Source: Microbacterium sp. SMR1
GTDB lineage: Bacteria; Actinomycetota; Actinomycetes; Actinomycetales; Microbacteriaceae
Length of the DNA: 64,000 nucleotides
Assembly: GCF_003289625.1 (NCBI RefSeq)
Contig: NZ_QMBN01000001.1
Location: 124,001 to 188,000, forward strand
Direction: 5' to 3'
Part shown: in pieces, positions 1 through 8,025 of the stretch
Layout: every line of letters begins with the position of its first letter
Position numbering within the stretch: the first letter of the stretch is position 1
Program-made: the position numbers and the translations under genes
The notes under the pieces: generated by a model
Seen by the model: only the letters and a program-made list of their open reading frames with translations
The model's database searches: none
What the model was told of the DNA's origin: nothing

Positions 1-2
1 CC

Positions 3-620
3 GAGAACATCCTCTACTTCGCCGACAGCCTGATCACCGGCGGTCTTGCTCAGGTGTCGGTCACGTTCGTGCTGCGCGGCATCCTCTCGCCCTTCGCCCA
101 CGTCATGTTCACGGCTGCGACCGGCTTCGCGGTCGGACTCGCCGTGCGGCGGGGAGCACGGGGCGCCGCCGTGTTCGGGCCCTGGGCGACCGGCCTCGCC
201 GTCGCGATCCTGCTGCACGCGCTCTGGAACGGCTCGGCTGCTTTCGCCGACTTCTTCGCCCTCTACGTGACGCTCCAGGTGCCTCTGTTCATCGGGTTCG
301 TGATCGGCGTGCTGCTGCTGCGCCGCGAGGAGGCGCGCCTCACCCGCGAACGGCTCGACGACTACGCCGCGGCGGGCTGGTTCACCCCCGTCGAGGTCGA
401 CCTGCTCGCCACCGGGGGAGGCCGAAGGCGCGCGCTGGCCTGGGCTCGGACACTTCCCGGCGACCGCACCGAGACGATGCGGGCATTCATCGCCGAGGCG
501 ACGCGTCTCGCTGCCGCACGCCAACGGGCGCTGACCGGCCGCGACGATCGGGCGCTCTCCGACGAGCGCGAGCATCTCGCCCGGGCCACGCGCCTGCGAC
601 AGGCCCTGCTGCGACCGTGA
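3..620 (+). CDS. PrsW-family intramembrane metalloprotease, C-terminal part
   Basis: The reading frame is open from the left edge of the window, so the N-terminus lies outside. The visible part begins with ENILYF, which resembles the conserved segment after the metal-binding EE motif in PrsW proteases. It continues with several hydrophobic helices (about the first 95 residues, including a segment rich in Leu/Val near residues 75-92) and ends in a charged cytoplasmic tail of about 90 residues with many Arg and Glu. PrsW proteins are multi-pass membrane proteases; in Bacillus PrsW cleaves an anti-sigma factor. The substrate here is unknown. The stop lies at 618-620. The family call rests on the ENILYF segment and topology only. 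Confidence 0.7.
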   Translation, partial: ENILYFADSLITGGLAQVSVTFVLRGILSPFAHVMFTAATGFAVGLAVRRGARGAAVFGPWATGLAVAILLHALWNGSAAFADFFALYVTLQVPLFIGFVIGVLLLRREEARLTRERLDDYAAAGWFTPVEVDLLATGGGRRRALAWARTLPGDRTETMRAFIAEATRLAAARQRALTGRDDRALSDEREHLARATRLRQALLRP

Positions 621-651
621 CTCTCGACCGGGACGACACCGCCCGGGAAAG

Positions 652-702
652 ACTCAGCGCCCGGTGCTGCGGCGATGCCTGCATGTCTCCCGGGCGCTGA
701 GT
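652..702. terminator. Inverted repeat between the PrsW-like and FKBP genes
   Basis: Perfect 13-bp arms (652-664 and 690-702, ACTCAGCGCCCGG and its complement) are separated by 25 nt. There is no T-run after the stem. It could be a factor-assisted terminator or a protein-binding site. Confidence 0.4.
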
Positions 703-804
703 TGGCCTGCCCTCATGATCCTCCCGCCGCCGCGCCGCGTCAAGAGGTGCGCTCGGGTGGGCGCCGCGTTGCACCCGTCCCCGCCCTCGGGTTGGATGGA
801 CACC

Positions 805-1173
805 ATGACTGACGACCGCACCAAGCCCGAGATCGACGCCCCCGAGGGGCCCGCTCCCGATGACCTCGTCGTTCGCGACCTGATCGTCGGCGACGGCGCC
901 GAGGCCAAGCCCGGCGACACCGTCACCGTTCACTATGTCGGCGTCGAGTACACCTCCGGCGAGGAGTTCGACTCGTCGTGGAACCGCGGTGAGAGCATCC
1001 AGTTCCCGCTCCGCGGCCTCATCCAGGGGTGGCAGGACGGCATCCCCGGGATGAAGGTCGGCGGACGCCGCGAGCTCGTGATCCCGCCGCACCTGGCCTA
1101 CGGCCCCGCCGGCGGTCACTTCCTCGGCGGCAAGACGCTGATCTTCATCATCGACCTGCTCGCGGTCGGCTGA
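805..1173 (+). CDS. FKBP-type peptidyl-prolyl cis-trans isomerase
   Basis: Predicted 122-residue cytoplasmic FKBP. A short acidic N-terminal tail (about residues 1-20) precedes a single FK506-binding domain. Recognisable FKBP landmarks are VHYVG, EEFDSSW, the substrate-pocket stretch QGWQDGIPGMKVGGRRELV and the terminal FIIDLLAV strand. The family catalyses proline isomerisation during protein folding. No signal peptide is present, unlike secreted FKBPs. ATG at 805 is preferred because the acidic start MTDDRTK is typical; an in-frame ATG at 796 would add three residues. It is a stand-alone gene between two stem-loops. Confidence 0.9.
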   Translation: MTDDRTKPEIDAPEGPAPDDLVVRDLIVGDGAEAKPGDTVTVHYVGVEYTSGEEFDSSWNRGESIQFPLRGLIQGWQDGIPGMKVGGRRELVIPPHLAYGPAGGHFLGGKTLIFIIDLLAVG

Positions 1174-1190
1174 CCGGGCGAATACCTCTC

Positions 1191-1227
1191 GACGGGCGGA
1201 TGCTGCAGAGCGCGGCATCCGCCCGTC
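1191..1227 (+). terminator. Stem-loop terminator after the FKBP gene
   Basis: Arms GACGGGCGGATGC (1191-1203) and its perfect complement (1215-1227) lie 17 nt after the FKBP stop. This is one of several GGATGC/GCATCC stems in the window. There is no long U-tract. Confidence 0.6.
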
Positions 1228-1335
1228 GTCGTTCGGCAACCGGAAATTTACATTCGCGGGAATAGGCTGTGCGAGGGTCGCGTTGCCGCCCCTGTACGCC
1301 GGACCCCTCCCGGACACCTACGACGAAGGACGATC

Positions 1336-1890
1336 ATGACCACGACCACCGACATCCCCGGTTACAAGGCTGGCACCTGGGTGCTCGACGCCTCCCACAG
1401 CGAGGTGGGCTTCAGCGTCCGCCACATGATGATCTCGAAGGTGCGCGGCACTTTCGCCGTCGCCGAGGCGACCATCGTCGCGCCCGAGAACCCGCTCGAG
1501 CTGACTCTCGACGCCAAGGTCGACGTCGCCTCGATCAACACCAAGGACGAGGGGCGCGACAACCACCTCCGCAGCGCCGACTTCTTCGACGTCGAGAACT
1601 ACCCCAACATCACGTTCGTCTCGACCGGCGTGCGTCAGCAGGGCGGCGACTTCCTCGTCGACGGCGACCTCACCATCAAGGACGTCACCAAGCCGGTGAC
1701 CTTCGAGGTCGAGTTCGGCGGCTTCGGCACCGACCCGTGGGGCAACTACAAGGCCGGCGCGACGGCCAAGACCGTCATCAACCGTGAGGAGTTCGGCCTC
1801 ACCTGGAACGCCGCACTCGAGACCGGCGGCGTCCTCGTCGGCAAGGACGTCACCATCGAGCTCGACCTGCAGGGCTCCATCCAGGCCTGA
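1336..1890 (+). CDS. YceI family protein
   Basis: 184 residues without a signal peptide. The whole length matches the YceI lipocalin-like beta-barrel family: the opening GTWVLDASHSEVGFSVRHMM, the central NHLRSADFFDVENYP segment and the late TVINREEFGLTWN strand are hallmarks. The family binds isoprenoid-type lipids and is often linked to stress or polyprenoid binding, but no precise role can be read here. GAAGGA about 7 nt before the ATG is a good Shine-Dalgarno. A TAGGCT hexamer at 1263-1268 may be its -10, giving a leader of about 65 nt. Confidence 0.88.
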   Translation: MTTTTDIPGYKAGTWVLDASHSEVGFSVRHMMISKVRGTFAVAEATIVAPENPLELTLDAKVDVASINTKDEGRDNHLRSADFFDVENYPNITFVSTGVRQQGGDFLVDGDLTIKDVTKPVTFEVEFGGFGTDPWGNYKAGATAKTVINREEFGLTWNAALETGGVLVGKDVTIELDLQGSIQA

Positions 1891-1905
1891 TCGCCCGGTT
1901 CTCTC

Positions 1906-1937
1906 CGAGGGGCGGATGCTGCGGCATCCGCCCCTCG
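1906..1937. terminator. Bidirectional terminator between yceI-like and MFS genes
   Basis: A perfect 14-bp stem (CGAGGGGCGGATGC, 1906-1919, with 1924-1937) carries a TGCG loop. It sits between convergent genes, so it can serve both. Confidence 0.7.
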
Positions 1938-1965
1938 TCGTGTCTCCGGGGGCGCGTCGGCCGGC

Positions 1966-3270
1966 TCACGGGGTCGGGTGGGCCGCGTCGTAGGCGCGGA
2001 ACGCGGGGGCGAGGCGCACGAGGAGCGCCACCAGACCGACGATGATGAAGCCGCCCAACAGTGGCGGGAACCACAGTGCCGTGACGGTCGCGAGCGTCCC
2101 GGCGTACAGCGCGCCCAGCCGCGGACCGCCGGCGACGACCACGATGAACAGGCCCTGCAGTCGGCCTCGGATCGCATCGGGGACGGCGGCCTGCACCATC
2201 GTGTTGCGGTAGATCGAGCTGACGTTGTCGGCCGCGCCGGAACCGGCCAGCGCGAGGCCGGCGAGGGCGATCAGGGCAACGTTCGCGGACTCCTCGCCTA
2301 CGGTCCCCGGGGCGAGTACACCGAACGACCCCGCGAGCAGGACGGCGCCGAACAGGGCGATCGTGACGCCGTAGGCGATGATCGCCCTCTCGATGCCACG
2401 GCCGTGCATCGGGTAGCGCGCGATCGGTCCCGAGAACAGGCTCGAGAAGAACGCGCCGACGGCGATGGCGGCCGTGAGGAGCCCCGTCGTGATCGCGCCG
2501 CCGCCGAGCAGCACTGCGCCGATGGCGGGGAAGAGGGCGGTGGGCTGACCGAACGTCATCGCGATGATGTCGAGGATGAACTGCAGCCGGATGTTCTTCG
2601 CGCGCTTGATGAAGCGCCAGCCGTCGGCGAGCGATCGCAGGCCCGGGCGGACGACGGCGCCCTCCGGGCGAATGCTGGGCAACGACCAGAGGCCGAGGAA
2701 GAGGGCGCTCATGAGCACGAGGTCGATCGTGTAGGTCCAGCCGTAGCCGGTGAAGGCCACGAGCAGCCCGGCCGCGGCCGGCCCGACCGAGACCATGATC
2801 CCCATAGTGATGCCGCCGAGCGCCGAGGCTGCGGGCAGCAGCTCGCGGGGGATCAGCCGCGGCACGATCGCCTGCCGTGCCGCCATGACGACCGAATTGG
2901 CAGCAGAGTTCACGACCGCGACGGCGTAGAGCCACGCGACCGTCTCGCCGCCGCTCCAGGTCAGCACCATCAGGACGGCCGTCGAGACGAAGGTCACGGA
3001 TGCCGCGATGATGGCGACCCGGCGCCGGTCGAACGCGTCGGCGAGCACGCCCCCGTAGAGGCCGGCGATGATCATCGGCGCGAGCCCGGCGACCGCGATC
3101 ATCGCGACGGCGAACGTCGACGCCGTCAGGTCGTACATGTGGAGCATGATCGCGACGATGGTCAGCTGCCCGCCGAGGCCGGCGAGGGTCGAGCCGACCC
3201 ACATGCGCGCGAAGGCGGGGGAGGTGGTCAACGGCCGCAGGTCGATGAGGTGATCCCGACGCAGGCGCAT
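1966..3270 (-). CDS. MFS transporter, EntS/MFS_3-like
   Basis: About 434 residues with roughly 12 hydrophobic helices and the short loop charges of major facilitator proteins. The motif GGVLADAFDRRRV between helices 2 and 3 is the MFS motif-A loop. Overall it resembles the EntS/TetA-like exporter group often annotated as enterobactin exporter or multidrug efflux. The substrate is unknown and no siderophore gene is nearby. Two ATGs occur in tandem (3273 and 3270). A TAGGCT hexamer at 3277-3282 lies exactly 6 nt before the 3270 ATG, so a leaderless start at 3270 is favoured. Its -10 is about 10 bp from the divergent rpsO -10. Confidence 0.8.
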   Translation of the reverse strand: MRLRRDHLIDLRPLTTSPAFARMWVGSTLAGLGGQLTIVAIMLHMYDLTASTFAVAMIAVAGLAPMIIAGLYGGVLADAFDRRRVAIIAASVTFVSTAVLMVLTWSGGETVAWLYAVAVVNSAANSVVMAARQAIVPRLIPRELLPAASALGGITMGIMVSVGPAAAGLLVAFTGYGWTYTIDLVLMSALFLGLWSLPSIRPEGAVVRPGLRSLADGWRFIKRAKNIRLQFILDIIAMTFGQPTALFPAIGAVLLGGGAITTGLLTAAIAVGAFFSSLFSGPIARYPMHGRGIERAIIAYGVTIALFGAVLLAGSFGVLAPGTVGEESANVALIALAGLALAGSGAADNVSSIYRNTMVQAAVPDAIRGRLQGLFIVVVAGGPRLGALYAGTLATVTALWFPPLLGGFIIVGLVALLVRLAPAFRAYDAAHPTP

Positions 3271-3276
3271 CATGCG

Positions 3277-3297
3277 AGCCTAGATGACTGGTACAGT
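3277..3297. promoter_or_regulatory. Overlapping divergent -10 elements, MFS gene and rpsO
   Basis: Minus-strand TAGGCT (3277-3282) serves the MFS gene and plus-strand TACAGT (3292-3297) probably serves rpsO. The two promoters share the same DNA, so one could interfere with the other. Confidence 0.45.
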
Positions 3298-3388
3298 AGA
3301 GCGGTTGCCGTTCGATCGGCCGCGGATAAAGAGAGCTCGCACATCGGGTGACGGGCGCCGCGCAATGAGAAGGAAGGGGATCCCATCT

Positions 3389-3658
3389 ATGGCACTCGAA
3401 GCAGACGTCAAGAAGGCGATCATCGAAGAGTACGCGACGCACCCCGGTGACACCGGATCCCCCGAGGTGCAGGTCGCGCTCATGTCGCAGCGCATCAAGG
3501 ACCTCACCGAGCACCTCAAGACCCACAAGCACGACCACCACTCGCGCCGTGGGCTCTTCCTGCTCGTCGGTCAGCGCCGTCGACTGCTCGGCTACCTCCA
3601 GGAACTCGACATCCAGCGTTACCGTACGCTGATCGAGCGCCTCGGTCTCCGCCGCTAA
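3389..3658 (+). CDS. rpsO: 30S ribosomal protein S15
   Basis: 89 residues, the normal S15 length. The family core [24 protein letters not shown] and [10 protein letters not shown] is intact. S15 binds the central domain of 16S rRNA early in 30S assembly. AAGGAAGGGG about 9 nt before the ATG is a strong Shine-Dalgarno, and the leader is about 85 nt, long enough for S15 autoregulation. In many actinobacteria pnp follows rpsO directly; here pnp is about 12.9 kb away. Confidence 0.98.
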   Translation: MALEADVKKAIIEEYATHPGDTGSPEVQVALMSQRIKDLTEHLKTHKHDHHSRRGLFLLVGQRRRLLGYLQELDIQRYRTLIERLGLRR

Positions 3659-3699
3659 GGAGAGCGACTCCGCGCACAATCGCGCAAAACATTCTTGCG

Positions 3700-3736
3700 A
3701 AGGCCGTCCCAGGTGTGGGGCGGCCTTCGGCTTTTC
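3700..3736 (+). terminator. Rho-independent terminator of rpsO
   Basis: AAGGCCG (3700-3706) pairs with CGGCCTT (3721-3727), extended inward by a G-T pair and three G-C pairs, with loop 3711-3716. CGGCTTTTCC follows, a true T-run that is unusual in this GC-rich window. Confidence 0.85.
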
Positions 3737-3760
3737 CCGAGCCCGCGCCGCCGACGACCC

Positions 3761-3852
3761 CGAGAACGCACCCTCGCCGGGAGCACGCACCCTAGACGGT
3801 ACGTTCTCGCGGAGACGGTGCGTGTTCGGCGGCGGGTGCTCGGCGGTGTGTG
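3761..3852. repeat. Intergenic palindromic repeat cluster
   Basis: About 90 bp between the rpsO terminator and the convergent oxygenase gene is built from copies of an ACGCACC/GGTGCGT word. CGAGAACG (3761-3768) is mirrored by CGTTCTCG (3802-3809). GCACGCACC and GGTGCGTGTTC repeat the theme. It looks like a REP-type element and not coding DNA. Confidence 0.45.
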
Positions 3853-3853
3853 C

Positions 3854-4867
3854 TCAGCGGTGGGCCGCGGCGAGCAGGTCGGCGTGCCAGCGCTCGGCGA
3901 CGTCGGGGTGGGCCCGCAGGCGCGACTTCAGCGCGTTCTCGCCGTGCACCCCGTGGATGGGGTTGCTCGGGTCCTTCGTGACGCCTCTCGCCTCCGCGGC
4001 GAGTTCGGCGGGCAGGTCGATGAGCGGGAACCGGGCGTCGAGCGCGGGGTTGAAGAAGAACGGGACCGAGATGCGGTCGTCCGGATACCGCGGTGACACG
4101 ACGCGGTGGTTCGTCGCGATGAGATAGCCGTCGGTCGCGTACTCGAGCAGTTCGCCGATGTTGACGACGAAGGCCCCGGGCACCGGCGGAGCGTCGACCC
4201 ATTCGCCATCGCGCTCGACCTGCAGGCCGCCCTTGCCGGGCTCGACCCACAGGAGGGTCAGGGCGCCCGAGTCCTTGTGCGCGCCGACACCCTGCTGCGG
4301 GGTGGGGTCGTCCTTGCCGGGGTAGCGGACGATCTTCAGCAGGGTCTGGGGCTCGCCGAAGTGGTCGTCGAAGTAGGTCGCGGGGGCGCCGAGGGCCTCG
4401 GCCCAGGCACGGAGCAGACGCCGCGCGACCTCGGGGAGGTGCGCGACCCACGCGTCGGTGACCTCGCGCAGCTCGGGCTGCGCGGCCGGCCACAGGTTGG
4501 GGCCGATGAGCCGGGCGTAGTCGGGCGCGTCGGGGTCGTCCACCGCGGACCGTTCGGGACCGATGTCGATCTGCTCGCGCCAGTCGACCCGGCCCTGCGT
4601 GAGCTCGCCGCCGACGCGCGTGTAGCCGCGGAAGTGCGGGCTGTTGACGTTCTCGATCGCGAGCTTGTCGGCCTCGGGCAGGTCGAAGAACTCGCGCGCG
4701 ACGCGGTGGAGCCGGTCCTCGAGACCGGCGGGGATGCCGGTGCCGGTGAGGTAGAAGAAGCCGACGTCGTGCGTCGCGGCGCGCAGCTCGTCGCGGAAGC
4801 GGGCGACATCGGCGGCGTCGCCGTCGAGCTGGGAGAAGTCGAGAACGGGAAGGGAGAGCTCGCTCAT
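3854..4867 (-). CDS. Isopenicillin N synthase-like 2OG-Fe(II) oxygenase
   Basis: 337 residues. An N-terminal DIOX_N-like region (about 5-110) with the PVLDFSQLDG start precedes the double-stranded beta-helix oxygenase domain (about 170-280). The iron triad is visible as H197 and D199 in GAHKDSGAL and H254 in ATNHRVV. The 2-oxoglutarate anchor is R265 and S267 in RISVPFF. The family oxidises small molecules with Fe(II), O2 and usually 2-oxoglutarate; the substrate cannot be inferred. A TAGCCT hexamer at 4874-4879 ends 6 nt before the ATG, so the gene is probably leaderless, and this promoter overlaps the end of the upstream acyltransferase gene. Confidence 0.88.
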   Translation of the reverse strand: MSELSLPVLDFSQLDGDAADVARFRDELRAATHDVGFFYLTGTGIPAGLEDRLHRVAREFFDLPEADKLAIENVNSPHFRGYTRVGGELTQGRVDWREQIDIGPERSAVDDPDAPDYARLIGPNLWPAAQPELREVTDAWVAHLPEVARRLLRAWAEALGAPATYFDDHFGEPQTLLKIVRYPGKDDPTPQQGVGAHKDSGALTLLWVEPGKGGLQVERDGEWVDAPPVPGAFVVNIGELLEYATDGYLIATNHRVVSPRYPDDRISVPFFFNPALDARFPLIDLPAELAAEARGVTKDPSNPIHGVHGENALKSRLRAHPDVAERWHADLLAAAHR

Positions 4868-4876
4868 GCAGTGAGG

Positions 4877-6040
4877 CTACGAGCCGTCTGCGGCATCCGC
4901 TCGTTTGTTGCGCGGGATGACCTCGCCGGCCTCGCGCGGACGACGCGACCCCGTCGGGTCGCTGCGCCGGCCCTCGCGGCCCGCGAGCTGCGGGTCGCGG
5001 AAGAGCCACGCCGGGCGGGGCTCGACGAGCGGCCGGAACACGCGTCGAACCGGAGCCGTGGCCAGACCCAGGGCGATGAGGATCGACGCGACGACGACGA
5101 GCGGCAGCCACACCCACGTGGGTTCGGCGTCTCGCAGCACGCCCGACTCCCGGAACGGGTACAGCACGAACGAGTGCAGCAGGTAGATGTACATCGTGTA
5201 CTGCCCGAGCCGGGTCCAGCGGTGCGAACCGCGGGGGACGAGAGCCAGGAAGGATGCCGTGAGGGCGAGCGCCACGAGCAGCAGAGCGACCCGCACGGCT
5301 CCCGCCCACCATTCGGAGCTGCCCGCATCCGAGTAGCTCGCGTCGTAGAACATCCACTTGCCGAGGTTGATGTCGCGCCATGTTCCGATGAATGCCCAGG
5401 CCGCCCATCCCGCGAGCCCGAGCGTCGCGACGGCCGCCGTCACGGTCGTCGGGGTGCGCCGCAGCAGGTCGAACCGGTCGACGACGTCGCGGTCGCGCAG
5501 CCACCAGCCGAGCACGAAGAAGGGCAGGAAGCCGAGCGTTCGCGACAGCGAGAGCGTCGAATCGATGTTCGGGAGGTACCCCGAGATGACCGAGATCGCG
5601 AAGGCCCACAGGAGCGGCCACCGCAGGAGCGCGAGGTAGGGCAGGACCAGGCGGAAGATCCCGAGCGCCAGCAGGAACCACAGCGTCCACGAGGGCTGGG
5701 TCGGGTTGGGGTTCGCGTGGCCCTCGACGAGGAACTTCGTGAGCGTCCAGAGTCCCTCGAAGATCACGTACGGCACGAGGATGTCGGTGATGACGCGGGC
5801 CATCTGCCGCCGCGACTGCGGGTCGGACTTGGAGAAGTAGCCCGAGATGATCGCGAACGCGGGCATGTGGAACGCGTAGATCACGAGGTACATCGCCATC
5901 GCGATGTCGGAGTCGTACGTCAGGCGCTGGATCGCGTGACCCAGCACCACCAGCACGATGCAGGCGAAGCGGGCGTTGTCCCAGAAGGGCACGCGCCGCT
6001 TCGGGCGCGTTCCGGTCGTGCCGGTGGCGGGATGCGTCAT
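4877..6040 (-). CDS. Acyltransferase family 3 protein, fucose 4-O-acetylase-like
   Basis: 387 residues with about ten hydrophobic helices, typical of membrane acyltransferase_3 proteins. The opening VPFWDNARFACIVLVVLGHA followed by FHMPAFAIISGYFSK is diagnostic of the COG3594 (NolL-like) group; the early His in LGHA is the conserved catalytic candidate. These proteins acetylate sugars on exported glycans or lipids, so a cell-envelope glycan is a likely target. The C-terminal tail (about 40 residues) is charged and cytoplasmic. The start is the ATG of MTHPATG at 6040; upstream lies a palindrome shared with the divergent monooxygenase gene. It is 9 nt from the downstream oxygenase gene. Confidence 0.8.
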   Translation of the reverse strand: MTHPATGTTGTRPKRRVPFWDNARFACIVLVVLGHAIQRLTYDSDIAMAMYLVIYAFHMPAFAIISGYFSKSDPQSRRQMARVITDILVPYVIFEGLWTLTKFLVEGHANPNPTQPSWTLWFLLALGIFRLVLPYLALLRWPLLWAFAISVISGYLPNIDSTLSLSRTLGFLPFFVLGWWLRDRDVVDRFDLLRRTPTTVTAAVATLGLAGWAAWAFIGTWRDINLGKWMFYDASYSDAGSSEWWAGAVRVALLLVALALTASFLALVPRGSHRWTRLGQYTMYIYLLHSFVLYPFRESGVLRDAEPTWVWLPLVVVASILIALGLATAPVRRVFRPLVEPRPAWLFRDPQLAGREGRRSDPTGSRRPREAGEVIPRNKRADAADGS

Positions 6041-6052
6041 CGTGGATGAAAC

Positions 6053-6071
6053 ACTATCCCGGGGGAATAGT
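6053..6071. promoter_or_regulatory. Operator-like palindrome between acyltransferase and monooxygenase genes
   Basis: ACTATCCCGGGGGAATAGT is an imperfect 19-bp palindrome (ACTAT...ATAGT with inner CCC/GGG) centred between two divergent genes. No regulator is encoded next to it. Confidence 0.35.
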
Positions 6072-6096
6072 CCGAGCGCGACCGCGTTGCATGGTT

Positions 6097-6133
6097 TATA
6101 TTCATTTGCATGAAACGGATGCTGCGGCATCCG
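6097..6133 (+). promoter_or_regulatory. -10 element and 5' hairpin of the luciferase-like monooxygenase gene
   Basis: TATATT (6097-6102) ends 7 nt before an ATG at 6110. The transcript would then begin with a CGGATGC/GCATCCG hairpin (6116-6122 with 6127-6133, TGCG loop) directly followed by GGAAGG, a Shine-Dalgarno for the GTG at 6149. TTGCATG also occurs twice (6087-6093, 6106-6112). Confidence 0.5.
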
Positions 6134-6148
6134 GGAAGGCGGACCGAC

Positions 6149-7384
6149 GTGAACACGCACACGAGCGAAAACACCGGCTGGTCGGGGATGCAGTTCGGCA
6201 TCTTCTCCGTGAGCGACATCACGGCAGACCCGACGACCGGCCACACCCCGAGCGAGGCGGAGAAGATCCGCGCCGCCGTGACCATCGCCAAGCATGCCGA
6301 GGATGTCGGGCTCGACGTCTACGCGATCGGCGAGCACCACAACCCGCCGTTCTGGTCGTCGTCGCCCACCACGACGCTCGCCTACATCGCGGCGCAGACC
6401 GAACGCCTCATCCTCTCCACGGCCACGACGCTCATCACGACGAACGACCCGGTGAAGATCGCCGAGGACTACGCGATGCTGCAGCACCTGTCGGGCGGCC
6501 GCGTCGACCTCATCATGGGGCGCGGCAACACCGGACCGGTCTACCCGTGGTTCGGCAAGGACATCCGTCAGGGCCTCCCGCTCGCGATCGAGAACTACGC
6601 CCTGCTGCACAAGCTGTGGCGTGAGGACGTCGTCGACTGGGAGGGCAAGTTCCGCACCCCGCTGCAGGGCTTCACCTCGACGCCCCGTCCGCTCGACGGC
6701 GTCGCTCCGTTCGTCTGGCACGGCTCGATCCGCACCCCCGAGATCGCCGAGCAGGCCGCCTACTACGGCGACGGCTTCTTCGCGAACAACATCTTCTGGC
6801 CCAAGGAGCACTACCAGCGCCTCATCGACCTGTACCGTCAGCGCTTCGCGCACTACGGCCACGGCACGCCCGAGCAGGCGATCGTCGGTCTCGGCGGCCA
6901 GGTGTTCATGAGCGCCAACTCGCAGGATGCCGTCCGGCAGTTCCGCCCGTACTTCGACAACGCCCCCGTCTACGGTCACGGCCCCTCGCTCGAGGACTTC
7001 AGCGAGATGACGCCCCTCACCGTCGGGTCGCCGCAGCAGGTCATCGACCGGTACGCGGCGATGCGCGAGACGTTCGGCGACTACCAGCGTCAGCTGTTCC
7101 TCATCGACCACGCGGGCCTGCCGCTGAAGACCGTGCTCGAGCAGCTCGACATCCTGGGTGGCGAGGTCGTCCCGGTGCTTCGGAAGGAGCTCGCGCAGGG
7201 TCGTGGCGCGGCAGTGCCCGACGCCCCGACGCACGCCGCGCGCGTCCGTGAGGTGTACGGCGACGGCCCGGCGCGCGAAGCGCGGCCCCGCGCCAATCGC
7301 GGAGACAACCTCAGCGGCCCCTCGCCCTACCAGGACGCTCCCGCGCCCGCAGGTTCGGCCTTCGGTGTGGCGGCGGCACGATGA
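6149..7384 (+). CDS. CE1758-family FMN-dependent luciferase-like monooxygenase
   Basis: About 411 residues. The first strand MQFGIFSVSDIT and the segment AIGEHHNPPFWSSSPTTTLAYIAAQT are typical of the bacterial luciferase TIM-barrel fold that uses reduced FMN. It forms a translationally coupled pair (ATGA overlap at 7381-7384) with an FMN reductase, the arrangement known for the CE1758/CE1759 families. The pair probably oxidises a small substrate using FMNH2 delivered by the reductase; the substrate is unknown. Start choice is uncertain: GTG 6149 has a Shine-Dalgarno, while ATG 6110 sits 7 nt after a TATATT -10 and would be leaderless. A third candidate is the ATG at MQFGIF. The last 60 residues are a low-complexity tail. 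Confidence 0.88.
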   Translation: MNTHTSENTGWSGMQFGIFSVSDITADPTTGHTPSEAEKIRAAVTIAKHAEDVGLDVYAIGEHHNPPFWSSSPTTTLAYIAAQTERLILSTATTLITTNDPVKIAEDYAMLQHLSGGRVDLIMGRGNTGPVYPWFGKDIRQGLPLAIENYALLHKLWREDVVDWEGKFRTPLQGFTSTPRPLDGVAPFVWHGSIRTPEIAEQAAYYGDGFFANNIFWPKEHYQRLIDLYRQRFAHYGHGTPEQAIVGLGGQVFMSANSQDAVRQFRPYFDNAPVYGHGPSLEDFSEMTPLTVGSPQQVIDRYAAMRETFGDYQRQLFLIDHAGLPLKTVLEQLDILGGEVVPVLRKELAQGRGAAVPDAPTHAARVREVYGDGPAREARPRANRGDNLSGPSPYQDAPAPAGSAFGVAAAR

Positions 7385-8025
7385 GCGCGCGGCGTATCGC
7401 GGTCGTCTCGGCCGGCCTGTCGAACCCGTCGTCGACCCGCATGCTCGCCGACCGGCTCGCGACGGCGACGATCGCCGAGCTCACGGCATCCGACATCACC
7501 GCGACAGCGGACGTCATCGAGCTGCGCGATCTCGCGCACGACATCACGAACAACCTGCTGACGGGTTTCGCCCCGCCCGCCCTCGAGTCGGCGATCAACT
7601 CGGTCGTCTCGGCCGACGCGCTCATCGCTGTGACGCCGATCTTCTCGACGAGCTACTCCGGGCTGTTCAAGTCGTTCATCGACGTGCTCGACCCCGACTC
7701 GCTCACCGGGAAGCCCGTGCTCATCGGGGCGAACGCGGGCACGGCTCGTCACTCGCTCGCGATCGACTACGCCATCCGGCCGCTGTTCGCGTACCTGCAC
7801 GCGGCCCCGGTCTCGACCGGCGTCTTCGCGGCGTCGAGCGACTGGGGGAGCAAGGCCGACGAGGTCGCTCCGCTGAGTGCGCGGGTCGAGCGCGGCGCAC
7901 GGGAGCTCGCTGCGGCCGTCGTGGCACGCACGCCCGTCACGGACGCGGATCCGTTCGACCCCGCCTCGTACCTGGGCGAGGGCAAGTCGTTCGGTCACCT
8001 GCTCGGCGGTCTCGCGGGGGAGTGA
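7381..8025 (+). CDS. CE1759-family FMN reductase
   Basis: 214 residues of the NAD(P)H-dependent FMN reductase (flavodoxin-like) fold: RIAVVSAGLSNPSSTRMLADR provides the phosphate-binding start, and VTPIFSTSYSGLFKSFIDVL is the flavin-contact segment of this family. It overlaps the upstream monooxygenase gene by 4 nt and should supply its FMNH2. Its 3' end overlaps the convergent DedA gene by 89 nt. Confidence 0.87.
   Translation: MSARRIAVVSAGLSNPSSTRMLADRLATATIAELTASDITATADVIELRDLAHDITNNLLTGFAPPALESAINSVVSADALIAVTPIFSTSYSGLFKSFIDVLDPDSLTGKPVLIGANAGTARHSLAIDYAIRPLFAYLHAAPVSTGVFAASSDWGSKADEVAPLSARVERGARELAAAVVARTPVTDADPFDPASYLGEGKSFGHLLGGLAGE

Noticed and set aside
1850-3790. A 646-codon minus-strand frame across the MFS gene and rpsO
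   Set aside because: Composition is Arg/Pro/His-rich and it runs through rpsO in antisense; the MFS protein is in the neighbouring frame.
4106-6049. A 647-codon plus-strand frame over the oxygenase and acyltransferase genes
   Set aside because: Both minus-strand genes carry full catalytic motifs; the plus-strand frame is low-complexity Arg/Glu-rich.
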